DNA of 58,300 bases from Desmonostoc geniculatum HA4340-LM1 (GTDB taxonomy: Bacteria; Cyanobacteriota; Cyanobacteriia; Cyanobacteriales; Nostocaceae). The notes under the pieces were generated by a model that saw only the letters and a program-made list of their open reading frames with translations, was not told the origin of the DNA and made no database searches. This document shows positions 27,097 through 35,430 of this stretch, piece after piece; positions within the stretch are counted from its first letter, which is position 1; every line of letters starts with the position of its first letter. Both the position numbers and the translations under genes were made by a program. The stretch spans positions 1-58,300 of the forward strand of contig JAHHHB010000034.1 of the NCBI GenBank assembly GCA_019359545.1, in the 5' to 3' direction.

Positions 27097-27197
27097 ATAC
27101 CATTTTGGATTTTAGATTTTAGATTTTGGATTGGGAATAGCGTTCTGACTTTGGGTTTACTGAATCCATCTGTCGCAATCATTTTTCAAATTGGTAT
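27097..27197. mobile_element. MITE-like element, family C copy 2
   Basis: This 101-bp unit has the same tips as the copy at 2701-2801 (ATACCATTTTGG and CAAATTGGTAT), the same GATTTTAGATTTT left half and the same CCATCTGTCGCAATCATTTTT right half. The stretch between the halves differs. Equal length and equal ends indicate a defined mobile or amplified unit. Confidence 0.7.
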
Positions 27198-27208
27198 AAT
27201 TCACCATT

Positions 27209-27868
27209 TTAATTGTGAATTGCCATTAGGCGTTGGTTAAAGTAGCTCTTGGGTAAGAAACAGCGATCGGGTAAAAAAGGATTGTTGACATTTTGAGACA
27301 AAAAAGTACTTGGCTTATCTCGATGACAAAATGGTGGTACAATTCCCCAGTCTTCTGCCAGCCAAATCCAATATCCTGTCTCAATTCTGCCGTAGTTTGA
27401 TACCGTCAGAATCTCGCCAACGCTGTTGTTAATTGATACTAATTCGGACGACGATTTGATTTCAGTTAACAACCAAGCTAACTCTTCTACGGAAAAGTAA
27501 TAACCATTCTCCACACCTATATCGACAAAATGCTGTGGGCTTTTAGCTGTTAGTAATTGTTCTTTAAGAGACGGCGTTTTTTGTGCAAAATCAAAAAGAT
27601 CCCAAATCTGTTTTCTGGTGATTAAAAACCAAGCAAGTTCTTCTGCGGTTAGATTGTAACCATTTTCTGTTGCTAACTTGAGAAATGGCTCAAGACTATC
27701 AGTTTCTCCTAGTTTATATTTTAGTGCGAAAGTCTGCTCTACCAATGACAAAAAATCAATAATCTTTTGCCATGTAACTCTGTTAAAACTTTTGTTAACT
27801 TTTATTTTTTCTTTCCAATAGTTATATTTCTCTTCTTGAAGAAAAAAGTTCCAAATTTGATAATACAT
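27209..27868 (-). CDS. protein with two tandem Nif11 domains
   Basis: The 219-residue protein contains two Nif11-type helical units: about 33-82 (IDFLSLVEQTFALKYKLGE ... YNLTAEELAWFL) and about 92-140 (LFDFAQKTPSLKEQLLTA ... YYFSVEELAWLL). A distinct C-terminal domain of about 75 residues follows, with GYWIWLAEDWGIVPPFCHRD. Nif11 domains occur as leaders of ribosomally made peptides and in nitrogen-fixation regions. No Gly-Gly cleavage site and no modifying enzyme are visible nearby, so it is not an obvious peptide precursor. Function unknown. Confidence 0.75.
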   Translation of the reverse strand: MYYQIWNFFLQEEKYNYWKEKIKVNKSFNRVTWQKIIDFLSLVEQTFALKYKLGETDSLEPFLKLATENGYNLTAEELAWFLITRKQIWDLFDFAQKTPSLKEQLLTAKSPQHFVDIGVENGYYFSVEELAWLLTEIKSSSELVSINNSVGEILTVSNYGRIETGYWIWLAEDWGIVPPFCHRDKPSTFLSQNVNNPFLPDRCFLPKSYFNQRLMAIHN

Positions 27869-28078
27869 AATTCATCTTTCCTGAGTCTTTAACTTGCTAA
27901 TGAATTGTAATTAGTGAATACCAGTGTAGTCAGTATAAGAAGACTCTTCGACAGTATTGAGGTGACTATCTTTTGTAAATGAAGTTACACAGTAGCTAAG
28001 TATAAAATTTTTGTAAAGTTTATCACCATAAATCAAAATTACTGAGAAAAAAAGCAACAACGAGCTACGGTTGGGTTG

Positions 28079-28322
28079 AGCAGCGATCGCTAAGACTGAA
28101 GATGAAGTTTTTGATCGGCGTTGTCAGGCAATTTTTGAACGTGTGCGTCCCGATTTGATTCAGGAACACTATGGTTGGTATATTGCAGTGGAGCCGGATA
28201 GTGGAGATTACTTCATTGATGTAGAGAAAGAAGTAGCTAGTCAAAAAGCACGTCAGCACTACCCTAATGCTATACACTTTCTGTTTTGCCTGAATGAGAC
28301 TGGAACCACTGGCACAATATGA
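28079..28322 (+). pseudogene. start-less partner gene of the retropepsin-like protein
   Basis: An open frame follows the TGA at 28076-28078 and runs to TGA at 28320-28322, with no ATG. The translation contains RRCQAIFERVRPDLIQEHYG, then WYIAVEPDSGDYFIDVEKEV and HYPNAIHFLFCLNETGTTG. I recognise this as a small protein family often found just before aspartyl-protease genes in cyanobacteria, whose members normally have some ten more N-terminal residues. Its stop overlaps the next start (ATGA). It is either 5'-truncated or started from a rare codon such as GTG. Confidence 0.6.
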
Positions 28323-28681
28323 TTCAGGGTATTTTTGACAATAGGGGACAGCTATTTTTTGAAATTGAATTTATTAGTGATGATGGATTAAACCTGCCTG
28401 TAGATGCCATATTGGATACAGGTTTCACAGGTTTTATAGCAATTAACAAACAAGATTTAGACGGTCTTAATTGGCAGTTTATACGTAAGGAACGTCTGCG
28501 AACTGCACAAGGAGAAGCGAGATTTAATATCTATTTAGGTAAGGTACTATTGGATGCACAGGAGTATGAGATTCCTGTTTATGTAGGGGATGAAATTACA
28601 GAGGTTTTGTTAGGTTCAGAGTGGCTAAAAATTCTGCCGTTGGTAATTAATTATCAGGCTAATATTTTGACTCTGGGATAA
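28319..28681 (+). CDS. retropepsin-like (clan AA) aspartic protease family protein
   Basis: The 120-residue protein has one catalytic motif, AILDTGFTGFIAI (DTG near residue 32), and a later LLGSEWLK segment, as in single-domain retropepsin-like proteins that dimerise to form the active site. The substrate is unknown. Its ATG overlaps the stop of the start-less frame upstream (ATGA), implying that the two were translationally coupled. Confidence 0.8.
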   Translation: MIQGIFDNRGQLFFEIEFISDDGLNLPVDAILDTGFTGFIAINKQDLDGLNWQFIRKERLRTAQGEARFNIYLGKVLLDAQEYEIPVYVGDEITEVLLGSEWLKILPLVINYQANILTLG

Positions 28682-28827
28682 CTGCAATATCTATTGGTAT
28701 TAATAGGTAAATAGCGTAGAAAGTAAAAGCGATGCCTACGGCTGGCTACGCCTACGCTATTCAAATTATCTTAGTTGAAATGCTGTTATAACAAGATTAA
28801 AGCTATCAATTAATTGGAAGTAAAATC

Positions 28828-29094
28828 ATGAATATCCAAATTAAACCTGAATTAGAGCAAATTATCCAAGCGCAAATTGCTACAGGTAGATATGCAAATC
28901 CAGAAGAAGTAATTAGTAAAGCATTAAAGTTGCTATTAGAGTGGGAAAAAGGTTATCAACAGTGGGTTGAAGAAACAAGAGAAAAAGTTGAGGTTGCTAT
29001 TGAACAACTAGATAGAGGAGAAGGTATTGATGGAGAATTTGTAGTTGAACAATTGCGAGAAAAGCTGCGTCAAGCGAGAGAAGCGCAAGGATGA
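28828..29094 (+). CDS. ParD-family antitoxin without intact toxin
   Basis: The 88-residue protein has the ParD/CC2985 pattern: a ribbon-helix-helix N-terminus (MNIQIKPELEQIIQAQIATG, then NPEEVISKALKLL) and an acidic C-terminal helix (DRGEGIDGEFVVEQLREKL). Its stop overlaps an ATG (29091) that opens only an 11-codon frame ending at 29123, where the nuclease gene of the opposite strand begins. The expected ParE toxin is missing. It resembles the intact ParD at 42385. Confidence 0.85.
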   Translation: MNIQIKPELEQIIQAQIATGRYANPEEVISKALKLLLEWEKGYQQWVEETREKVEVAIEQLDRGEGIDGEFVVEQLREKLRQAREAQG

Positions 29095-29114
29095 AGCGGC
29101 AATTTTACGCTAGC

Positions 29115-30506
29115 TTATTCTAGATTAATTGGTAACTTGCGTAAAAAGTAAAAGCGATCGCTCCTCCAATCACTGCTTTTAATTCGTCCTAAATAGCCTG
29201 TTAATGGCGAAGAAAGTTCTATTAGAATTTCGTGAATTTCATCTGTTTTTAGTGCCTGTGGTGGATGTGAACCGAAGTAAGCACCATGTAAAGCTTCGAC
29301 ACCAGCAGATTCTGTACCTGAGTTTTCCAGATAATTTTTGACAAGCTGGATAATGTGCGATCGCAATTTAATCTCTTTTTCCACTTTATCAATATATTCA
29401 TTAATTTTGTAATCAATCTGTCCAGGTTCTAGATTTTGCTGTAATTCAACTAAATTAATAGCACCTGGATATTTGGCTTTGAATTCAACTAATTTTTGTA
29501 AAGTCATAGCATTAATAATACTTACTTTCCATTTTTGCGCGGCTTTTAGTATATCCGTAGATGGATTACCTGGCCCAATTACTAATTTTGCTGAATCAAG
29601 AAATTTATCAGCACCTAAATGCATTCCACCTAGCTTAATTAATTCCTCAACTGTACCGCTAGGAATAAGCCTACCCGCTTTACACTCGCAAACAATAGGG
29701 TAAGGTTTTGAACAAAATAAATCTAAGCCTCCAGCCCCGCCTTTGTAAGCATTTTCAACCTTGAACCCTAAAAACTCCAGACTTTTACGTGCAATGTTTT
29801 CAAAATCTGTACCAGCTTGATAGTTGCTTTTTTTCTCCTCTAGCTCGATGCTGCGATCGCCTAATTTTGCGATATCATTTATCCAAGCTAAATTTGCGTC
29901 AGGTTGCTTAATAATGAGATTGTCACTACTCCACCCTAAAAATACTTGAATATCACGATCTAATTCTTTAGCCGCTGGTTCGGTAATGGCAAGAGATGCG
30001 ATCGCACTTTGTAATTCTTCAAGTTCAGGATGCAGTGGTGCCTCTAATTTTTCTAGTTGATGCTTGCGTTGGGTGAAAGTGCGATCGGTTAATATTGGCT
30101 TGTCTTCAGAAACCGTTAAAAAATTAGGTAAACTAACAAATTTTCCTAACTTTTCCTGAATGTTGGGATTAACAGATATTTCTTGTAAGTGAGGTAACTG
30201 ATAAACACGCAAGTAAGTTAAAAAAAGATACTGTTGTTGCCGGAGTATCTCTTTTAGCACTTGTGGTTTCCATATTGTTGATTTAGACAAAATATCTAAT
30301 GGCTTAGTCTCGTCTAAAATTTGACAAAGTTCACATTTAGCCCAAGCTTTAATTGAAACTGAAGACTCACCAGAATAAAGTGCAAATCTCTGCCCAGGAC
30401 GAATAAACATCTTGGGTAAAGCTGCAATTGTTCGCCCCTGTATTAAAGCTTCAATATCAGAGGCGGGTAGACACAGTGCTGTTGGAATTGAGAACAGCTG
30501 ATTCAT
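29115..30506 (-). CDS. DUF1802-like/PD-(D/E)XK nuclease protein of a three-gene module
   Basis: The 463-residue protein has three parts. The N-terminus (about 1-150; ALCLPASDIEALIQGRTIAA, FIRPGQRFALY, IKAWAKCELCQIL) resembles DUF1802 proteins of cyanobacteria. The centre (about 228-345) is a restriction-endonuclease fold with E236 (FENIAR), D262 (GGAGGLDLF) and E274-C-K276 (VCECKAG), a complete PD-(D/E)XK set. The C-terminus (about 380-463) may be a winged helix. It lies 10 bp after an ATPase gene. A DNA-cleaving role is likely; the target is unknown. Confidence 0.75.
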   Translation of the reverse strand: MNQLFSIPTALCLPASDIEALIQGRTIAALPKMFIRPGQRFALYSGESSVSIKAWAKCELCQILDETKPLDILSKSTIWKPQVLKEILRQQQYLFLTYLRVYQLPHLQEISVNPNIQEKLGKFVSLPNFLTVSEDKPILTDRTFTQRKHQLEKLEAPLHPELEELQSAIASLAITEPAAKELDRDIQVFLGWSSDNLIIKQPDANLAWINDIAKLGDRSIELEEKKSNYQAGTDFENIARKSLEFLGFKVENAYKGGAGGLDLFCSKPYPIVCECKAGRLIPSGTVEELIKLGGMHLGADKFLDSAKLVIGPGNPSTDILKAAQKWKVSIINAMTLQKLVEFKAKYPGAINLVELQQNLEPGQIDYKINEYIDKVEKEIKLRSHIIQLVKNYLENSGTESAGVEALHGAYFGSHPPQALKTDEIHEILIELSSPLTGYLGRIKSSDWRSDRFYFLRKLPINLE

Positions 30507-30516
30507 TTTTATTTTG

Positions 30517-32376
30517 CTATGGTTTCATTTCTATATTGTCAACATTTGCAAGAATCTGAGGAATACTTATAGGAAATTCATCATCTGTTAAATTATCGGG
30601 TATTTGCCCCGAAGGAGCGCTTAAAATTTCTCTAACCAGAGGATTATTTATCGCTAGCTTTTTCTGTTTAATAAAGTCAAAAATTTGTTCTTCTGTTAAT
30701 TCGCAACTTCTCCAGTTATAGTAAATAGATGAGATAGCTAAAAGAGGTTTAATATCTTCCTTCTGTAATAGTACCCATTCTCCACCTCTTTTTTTCAAAA
30801 GAATTCTCAGACATTCTTGAGGCACTGAAGCTCCAGGATTAATTTTTTTGGAGCGAACTAAGCAACCACGAGTCAGATCAAATTTTTCGTATTCAATTAG
30901 TCTTTTCAATGCTGCACCTATAAACTTTCCACCGGATTGTTGAATAACAACTATTCCTATCTTGACTTGTCCATTATTACCAACAATCCTGAAATTAAGG
31001 TATCCTTGATCTACTTTATTGGCTAAAATTTCCTCGACTTTTTCAACTTTTACTTTTTCTATCTCTACTGTATCCTTAGCTAAACTAGTGAATGCTACCT
31101 TTAGAGCAGCAGCAATTGCCACCTCATCTTCTATCAGTAAATCGATGGCAGTATCAACATTTACTACAGCTGCCTTAAAGTACGGTTCAACCGGATGAAT
31201 ATCTAGATTAGTCAAAGCAAAATTCTCTGCACACCATTTTAAAACCGACCTAACAGTAGGTCTTTCTTTACCGAGTTCTCGAACTTTATTTTCATCAAAT
31301 GGATAGAGAGAATGAGGAGGTGACTGTTGATTTTCTTGATAAAACTCTCGCAACCATTGACTAACTATGGCTATCACATCGTCAGGATTTAAGAAATTTA
31401 GCCGAATTGGTCGCCGATCAACTTGATTGCTAACTAATCTATCCATAACAGCTTCAGCCTGTGGTAGTAGCTTAATTTGCTGCTCCCAAGTTTCACGGTA
31501 CATCGTCAGCAGAAAAACACCTGTTTTCAAGCTGTTATACATATCCTTAACTAAATTGGCAACAACCTGGGCTGTTGTAAAACCAGATTCAGAAATTTCC
31601 AAATTATCTAATTCATCGAAGCAAATAACTGGGATTCTATAATCACTAGTTAAATCTATAATTTGGCGAACAGTAATTAATGCGTCAGCTTCTCTATCAT
31701 CACTTTGAAAATTTGGCAGCCCCATTATTTCAGCTTGTGATTGTGCTAATTCCAAACCGGATAACCAATAGCTTGCATAATTAATATGGACTGGAGAAAG
31801 TGTCCACAAAATTGCTTTTACTATGTAAGGATTAGTGATTTCGGGCTTGTTTTGTAGAATAAGTTCTGTAAAGTGTTCAAGAAATTTAGTTGAGTATTTA
31901 TTTAACCAAGTTGGATATTGACTAATATACTGTTGTGGTGTGTGGTTCCACTGTTTAGCTTCGTTAATTAAAGCTGTTGCAATTTCCTGCCACTGCATTA
32001 CTTTTTGGCTACCAAAAGCTCTAAGGCTAGAAGCAACACTTTGTAAAAATTGAAACTTAATTTCATTTAAGTTATCAAATTTACTCATGTAAATAAATAA
32101 ACTGCTATTTTCTGTCTGTAGACGGTGACGAATTCGACTAATAACATGGCTTTTTCCAGCACCTTTTTCAGATGCGATTGTGATACCTATAGTTTCACTT
32201 TGTCCTTTACTAATTTTTTCAATTGCTTCAAATACTGCATCTGAAGCATGAGCATTAATTGAAGGTACGTCGGGAAAGCTTTTACCCCATATTTGTTGAG
32301 GTCTGACAACAATATGTCCGGCAAATGGGTTTTGATTTCTAATCAATTCGTCAATGGTAGATGTATTAGTAAGCAT
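30517..32376 (-). CDS. P-loop ATPase of a three-gene module (ORC/STAND-like)
   Basis: The 619-residue protein starts with a linker (NPFAGHIVVRPQQIWGKSFP), then Walker A (SEKGAGKS, 69-76), Walker B (VICFDELDN, about 250-258) and a sensor-like strand (FLLTMYRETWE). This is the layout of an ORC/AAA-like or STAND-type ATPase. A winged-helix region follows near 365-385 (RPTVRSVLKWCAENF). The segment about 450-545 (LNFRIVGNNGQVKIGIVVIQ, GCLVRSKKI) looks like a second nuclease-like or protein-interaction domain. It lies between a wHTH-like gene and the nuclease gene on the same strand. Confidence 0.75.
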   Translation of the reverse strand: MLTNTSTIDELIRNQNPFAGHIVVRPQQIWGKSFPDVPSINAHASDAVFEAIEKISKGQSETIGITIASEKGAGKSHVISRIRHRLQTENSSLFIYMSKFDNLNEIKFQFLQSVASSLRAFGSQKVMQWQEIATALINEAKQWNHTPQQYISQYPTWLNKYSTKFLEHFTELILQNKPEITNPYIVKAILWTLSPVHINYASYWLSGLELAQSQAEIMGLPNFQSDDREADALITVRQIIDLTSDYRIPVICFDELDNLEISESGFTTAQVVANLVKDMYNSLKTGVFLLTMYRETWEQQIKLLPQAEAVMDRLVSNQVDRRPIRLNFLNPDDVIAIVSQWLREFYQENQQSPPHSLYPFDENKVRELGKERPTVRSVLKWCAENFALTNLDIHPVEPYFKAAVVNVDTAIDLLIEDEVAIAAALKVAFTSLAKDTVEIEKVKVEKVEEILANKVDQGYLNFRIVGNNGQVKIGIVVIQQSGGKFIGAALKRLIEYEKFDLTRGCLVRSKKINPGASVPQECLRILLKKRGGEWVLLQKEDIKPLLAISSIYYNWRSCELTEEQIFDFIKQKKLAINNPLVREILSAPSGQIPDNLTDDEFPISIPQILANVDNIEMKP

Positions 32377-32421
32377 AATTTTGGTGAATGAATGTGTGAT
32401 GATTTAAAACAAAGTTGAAGG

Positions 32422-33075
32422 TTATAAACTTATGGCGTAGCAGCGTAGTCCATTAAGTTTGGTACTAATAGAATCTTCTATTTTGTCGCTTGCATTATCT
32501 TCTACAGTTCCACCTTGCAACTGCAAAATATCGTTAGCTTGCATTTCTAGTAGCCAATCATTAAACTCTGTACGACTCACCCGATCGCCAATTCCTCTCC
32601 TAATCCGATAAATTGGCACCAGATGATTAAAGTTGTACTCATAGTTCAGCTTGTCGTATACTTCCAACACCACTGACTTAAACTCGTCGTAAGAAGCGAT
32701 CGCCCCATTCTTCCCATTAACCGCTACATCTGCACTAGCTACCGCAACACCAATCTCACCAATCCATTTCACTAACGCATTCGCCGCCCAAGTTCCAACA
32801 ATCCTCCCTTCAAACTTAAAATCATCGCTCCTCAAACCATCACCTAATACCTCTAAACCCTTGGGAGATATCAGAGAATATCCCTTTTTGGAAATGGCGA
32901 TCGCTCCTTGATTCTGTAATTCCTCGAATATCCCTTGATAATCTGCTACCTTTTTATTTTTGGAGACAATTCGTTTCGTAAGTACACCTTTACTGACTTG
33001 CTGTTGAATTCCTCCCAAATCCCACAAAGCTAAAAGCACACGAGTTCTGGTTTGGGTTGCGTTTTGTGATGTCAT
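32422..33075 (-). CDS. wHTH-like protein, first gene of the three-gene module
   Basis: I place the start at 33075 (MTSQNATQTRTRVLLALWD), because the longer frame to 33198 adds residues with no domain character; neither start has a strong ribosome-binding site. The product is 217 residues. Residues 10-80 look like a winged helix (RVLLALWDLGG, KGVLTKRI, FEELQNQGAIAISKKGYSLI). The rest is alpha-helical with an ISRTEFNDWL-like segment. I recognise no named family. It is 45 bp upstream of the ATPase gene, so it could be the regulator or DNA-recognition subunit. Confidence 0.65.
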   Translation of the reverse strand: MTSQNATQTRTRVLLALWDLGGIQQQVSKGVLTKRIVSKNKKVADYQGIFEELQNQGAIAISKKGYSLISPKGLEVLGDGLRSDDFKFEGRIVGTWAANALVKWIGEIGVAVASADVAVNGKNGAIASYDEFKSVVLEVYDKLNYEYNFNHLVPIYRIRRGIGDRVSRTEFNDWLLEMQANDILQLQGGTVEDNASDKIEDSISTKLNGLRCYAISL

Positions 33076-33414
33076 ACTTAGTGTATTTTTTTGAAAAATA
33101 TCATCGTAGTAACTGTATCTTTTTAAGTTATTGAGCCACGCAAAAAGAACCGAGAAATTGCTGAATATTTTTGTTTTTCCAGGAAAAAAATTCATCAAAA
33201 ATCAACAAGATATTTCGTTGGGATGAAGTGAGTTTCTCTCAAAGGCAGGATGGAATATTTGATAAATTCGCTCATGATGTTAATCAAGTGCTGTAATTGT
33301 GCTGTTGTAAATTAGCAGTAAATGTTTTTGCAATCCCAGGCAAAATAACAGGAACTTAAACTCTGTAGTTGCAACAGCAAGGCTTTTAGTAAACGTAGGT
33401 GATGATAAGATCCG

Positions 33415-33906
33415 ATGATTACAATATTTAAAGAACGTAAAGTAGTTTCACGTTTGCTGGCAGTGTTGCTGTCGGCATTGCTAACAGTGCCATTGCTGAG
33501 TAGCTGCGGAGGAGGTTCTCGAAATGCATCTGTACCACCACCTGTTGATGATACCGTTGGTAGAACAGTAAGCGATCGCACCACAAACCAACCCGAAGTT
33601 AAAAAGGGCTTGTCTGGTGGTCAAAAAGTGGCAATATTGGCGGGTGCAGCAGCACTTTATTACCTCTACAACCAGCATAAGAATGCTCCACAAGAAGGAG
33701 CGCAAGGTAAGTACTATCTTTCCAAGAATGGGCGTGTATACTACCGTGATGCTGAACATCGCGCTCATTGGGTAACCCCACCAGCAGAAGGAATTCGAGT
33801 ACCAGAATCTGAGGCGCAACAGTATCGGCAATTCCAAGGGTACAACGGGAGTTCCTCAGGCCGTGACTTAACTGGCATAACTTCATCCGCAGCTCCAGCT
33901 CTCTAG
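33415..33906 (+). CDS. predicted lipoprotein, unknown function
   Basis: The 163-residue protein has a lipoprotein signal peptide (LLAVLLSALLTVPLLSSC; lipid-modified Cys near residue 31), so it is a likely Lgt substrate. A linker and a Gly/Ala hydrophobic stretch (KVAILAGAAALYYLYNQH, about 70-87) follow. Then comes a short domain YYLSKNGRVYYRDAEHRAHWVTPP. I recognise no named family. It may be followed in the same transcript by the repeat protein 95 bp downstream. Confidence 0.7.
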   Translation: MITIFKERKVVSRLLAVLLSALLTVPLLSSCGGGSRNASVPPPVDDTVGRTVSDRTTNQPEVKKGLSGGQKVAILAGAAALYYLYNQHKNAPQEGAQGKYYLSKNGRVYYRDAEHRAHWVTPPAEGIRVPESEAQQYRQFQGYNGSSSGRDLTGITSSAAPAL

Positions 33907-34001
33907 ATTCAGCCAAGCGTGTGTAAATCTCAAGCGGGTTTCCCGGAGGATAACGCCGATCGCGCACGTGGAATACACGAAACTAAACAAGGAGACAAAA
34001 C

Positions 34002-34334
34002 ATGGTAAATGAATTTTTGCGAAAGGCGAAGGATTTGCTGTTGGGGTCGAACAGCGATCGAGGTGAGCAAGACGCTGAATTCCGCGATCGCAACGTCCGC
34101 CCAGCCAGCGAAGACCCCTACGGCGACCCCGCAGACCTAGCATCTTACGGTGATGTCCGCCCAGCTAGCGAAGACCCCTACGGTGACCCCGCAGACCTAG
34201 CATCTTACGGTGATGTCCGCCCAGCTAGCGAAGACCCCTACGGTGACCCCGCAGACTTGGGATCGTATGGCGATGTCCGCCCAGCTAGCGAAGACCCCTA
34301 TGGCGACCCCGCAGACCAGGATTACCGCCGTTAA
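34002..34334 (+). CDS. acidic protein with four 20-residue tandem repeats
   Basis: The 110-residue protein begins with a basic helix (MVNEFLRKAKDLLLG) and then carries four nearly identical 20-residue units built on VRPASEDPYGDPADLASYGD. The end is DQDYRR. It starts at an ATG preceded by AAGGAG. The repeats are almost identical at DNA level, which points to recent expansion. The composition (Asp, Pro, Tyr, Gly) suggests a disordered, negatively charged protein. No family is recognised; function unknown. Confidence 0.7.
   Translation: MVNEFLRKAKDLLLGSNSDRGEQDAEFRDRNVRPASEDPYGDPADLASYGDVRPASEDPYGDPADLASYGDVRPASEDPYGDPADLGSYGDVRPASEDPYGDPADQDYRR
34095..34320 (+). repeat. 60-bp tandem repeat, four units, inside the CDS
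   Basis: Units begin at 34095, 34155, 34215 and 34275, each opening GTCCGCCCAGC. Only a few third-position differences separate them, and the last unit is cut short by the stop. Confidence 0.9.
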
Positions 34335-34355
34335 CAGGAAACTAATATTTTGAAA

Positions 34356-34383
34356 CTCCCCATGCATAGAATGCATGGGGAAT
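34356..34383 (+). terminator. terminator hairpin after the repeat protein
   Basis: CTCCCCATGCAT pairs with ATGCATGGGGAA across a short loop, followed by TTTC. It lies about 20 bp after the stop of the repeat-protein gene and before the convergent mdh gene. Confidence 0.7.
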
Positions 34384-34446
34384 TTCATAGCAATTACAGT
34401 AAAAACTTTTAATCCAAAATCCCAAATCTAAAATCCAAAATTGCTA

Positions 34447-35421
34447 TCATCTATTAGCCAAAATTTCCTGCGATCGTTCAATATTTTTTCGCACAGATTC
34501 AGCCGAAGTATGCAAAGCTTCTGTTTCTTCATCGGTGAGATTTAATTCCAACACACTCTCAATTCCGCCGCATCCCAACCGACAAGGAACACCAATCACA
34601 ACATCTTCTAAACCGTATTCACCTTGCAGATAAGCCGCCACCGGCAACAACCGCGACTGATTCAATAAAATCGATTCTACCATCACACTAGTAGCCGATG
34701 CCGGAGCAAAAAAAGCGCCACCCGTCTGCATCAATTCCACAATTTCTGCACCACCGTTGCGAGTTCTTTCTACCAAACGTGCAATTGTAGCTGCATCCAG
34801 TAATTCTGTAATGGGAATGCCGTTAACAGTGGCATAACGAGATAAGGGCACCATTAAATCGCCGTGGCTACCCAATACCATTGCTTTGACATCGGCAGGT
34901 AAAACCCCCAATTCCAGGGCAATGAAGGTTTCAAAACGGGCAGAATCTAACACACCAGCCATACCCATAATTCGGCTGCGTGGTAAACCAGTAGCTTGCC
35001 AAGCTAAATAAGTCATCACATCCAAAGGATTGGTGACGACAATAAAAATAGCATTGGGAGAGTGAGCGATCGCATTCTTCGCCGCTTCGACTACAATCTT
35101 GGCATTAGTTTTCAGCAAATCATCCCGACTCATACCTGTTTTTCGGGGAATTCCTGCGGTAATCACCACAATTTGCGAACCAGATGTATCAGCATAATTA
35201 TTTGTGCCAATAATCTGACGATTATGTAATTCAATTCCCCTAGCCTCAACCAAATCCAGTGCTAGACCTTGAGGCATTCCTGCAATAATATCTAGCAGAA
35301 CCACATCTGCCAGGTTTTTCTCCGCAATACGTTGAGCTAAAGTACTGCCAACCCTACCCGCGCCGACAATAGTGACACGAGGTAAATTACACACAATTGG
35401 AGAATTAGAAGAAAAAGACAT
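34447..35421 (-). CDS. mdh: malate dehydrogenase (LDH-like type)
   Basis: The 324-residue NAD-dependent enzyme has the Rossmann motif GAGRVGST (20-27), the mobile loop GIPRKTGMSRDD whose Arg93/Arg99 favour oxaloacetate over pyruvate, and the substrate Arg162 (LDSARF). The catalytic His186 is in GSHGDLM. This is the tetrameric LDH-like MDH found in cyanobacteria. The gene is monocistronic and preceded by GAATTCT-type repeats. Confidence 0.94.
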   Translation of the reverse strand: MSFSSNSPIVCNLPRVTIVGAGRVGSTLAQRIAEKNLADVVLLDIIAGMPQGLALDLVEARGIELHNRQIIGTNNYADTSGSQIVVITAGIPRKTGMSRDDLLKTNAKIVVEAAKNAIAHSPNAIFIVVTNPLDVMTYLAWQATGLPRSRIMGMAGVLDSARFETFIALELGVLPADVKAMVLGSHGDLMVPLSRYATVNGIPITELLDAATIARLVERTRNGGAEIVELMQTGGAFFAPASATSVMVESILLNQSRLLPVAAYLQGEYGLEDVVIGVPCRLGCGGIESVLELNLTDEETEALHTSAESVRKNIERSQEILANR

Positions 35422-35430
35422 AAATTAAAG

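Noticed and set aside
33481..34143. Several minus-strand ORFs opposite the lipoprotein and repeat-protein genes
   Set aside because: They are antisense shadows of the lipoprotein gene and the tandem-repeat gene; composition follows the sense codons.
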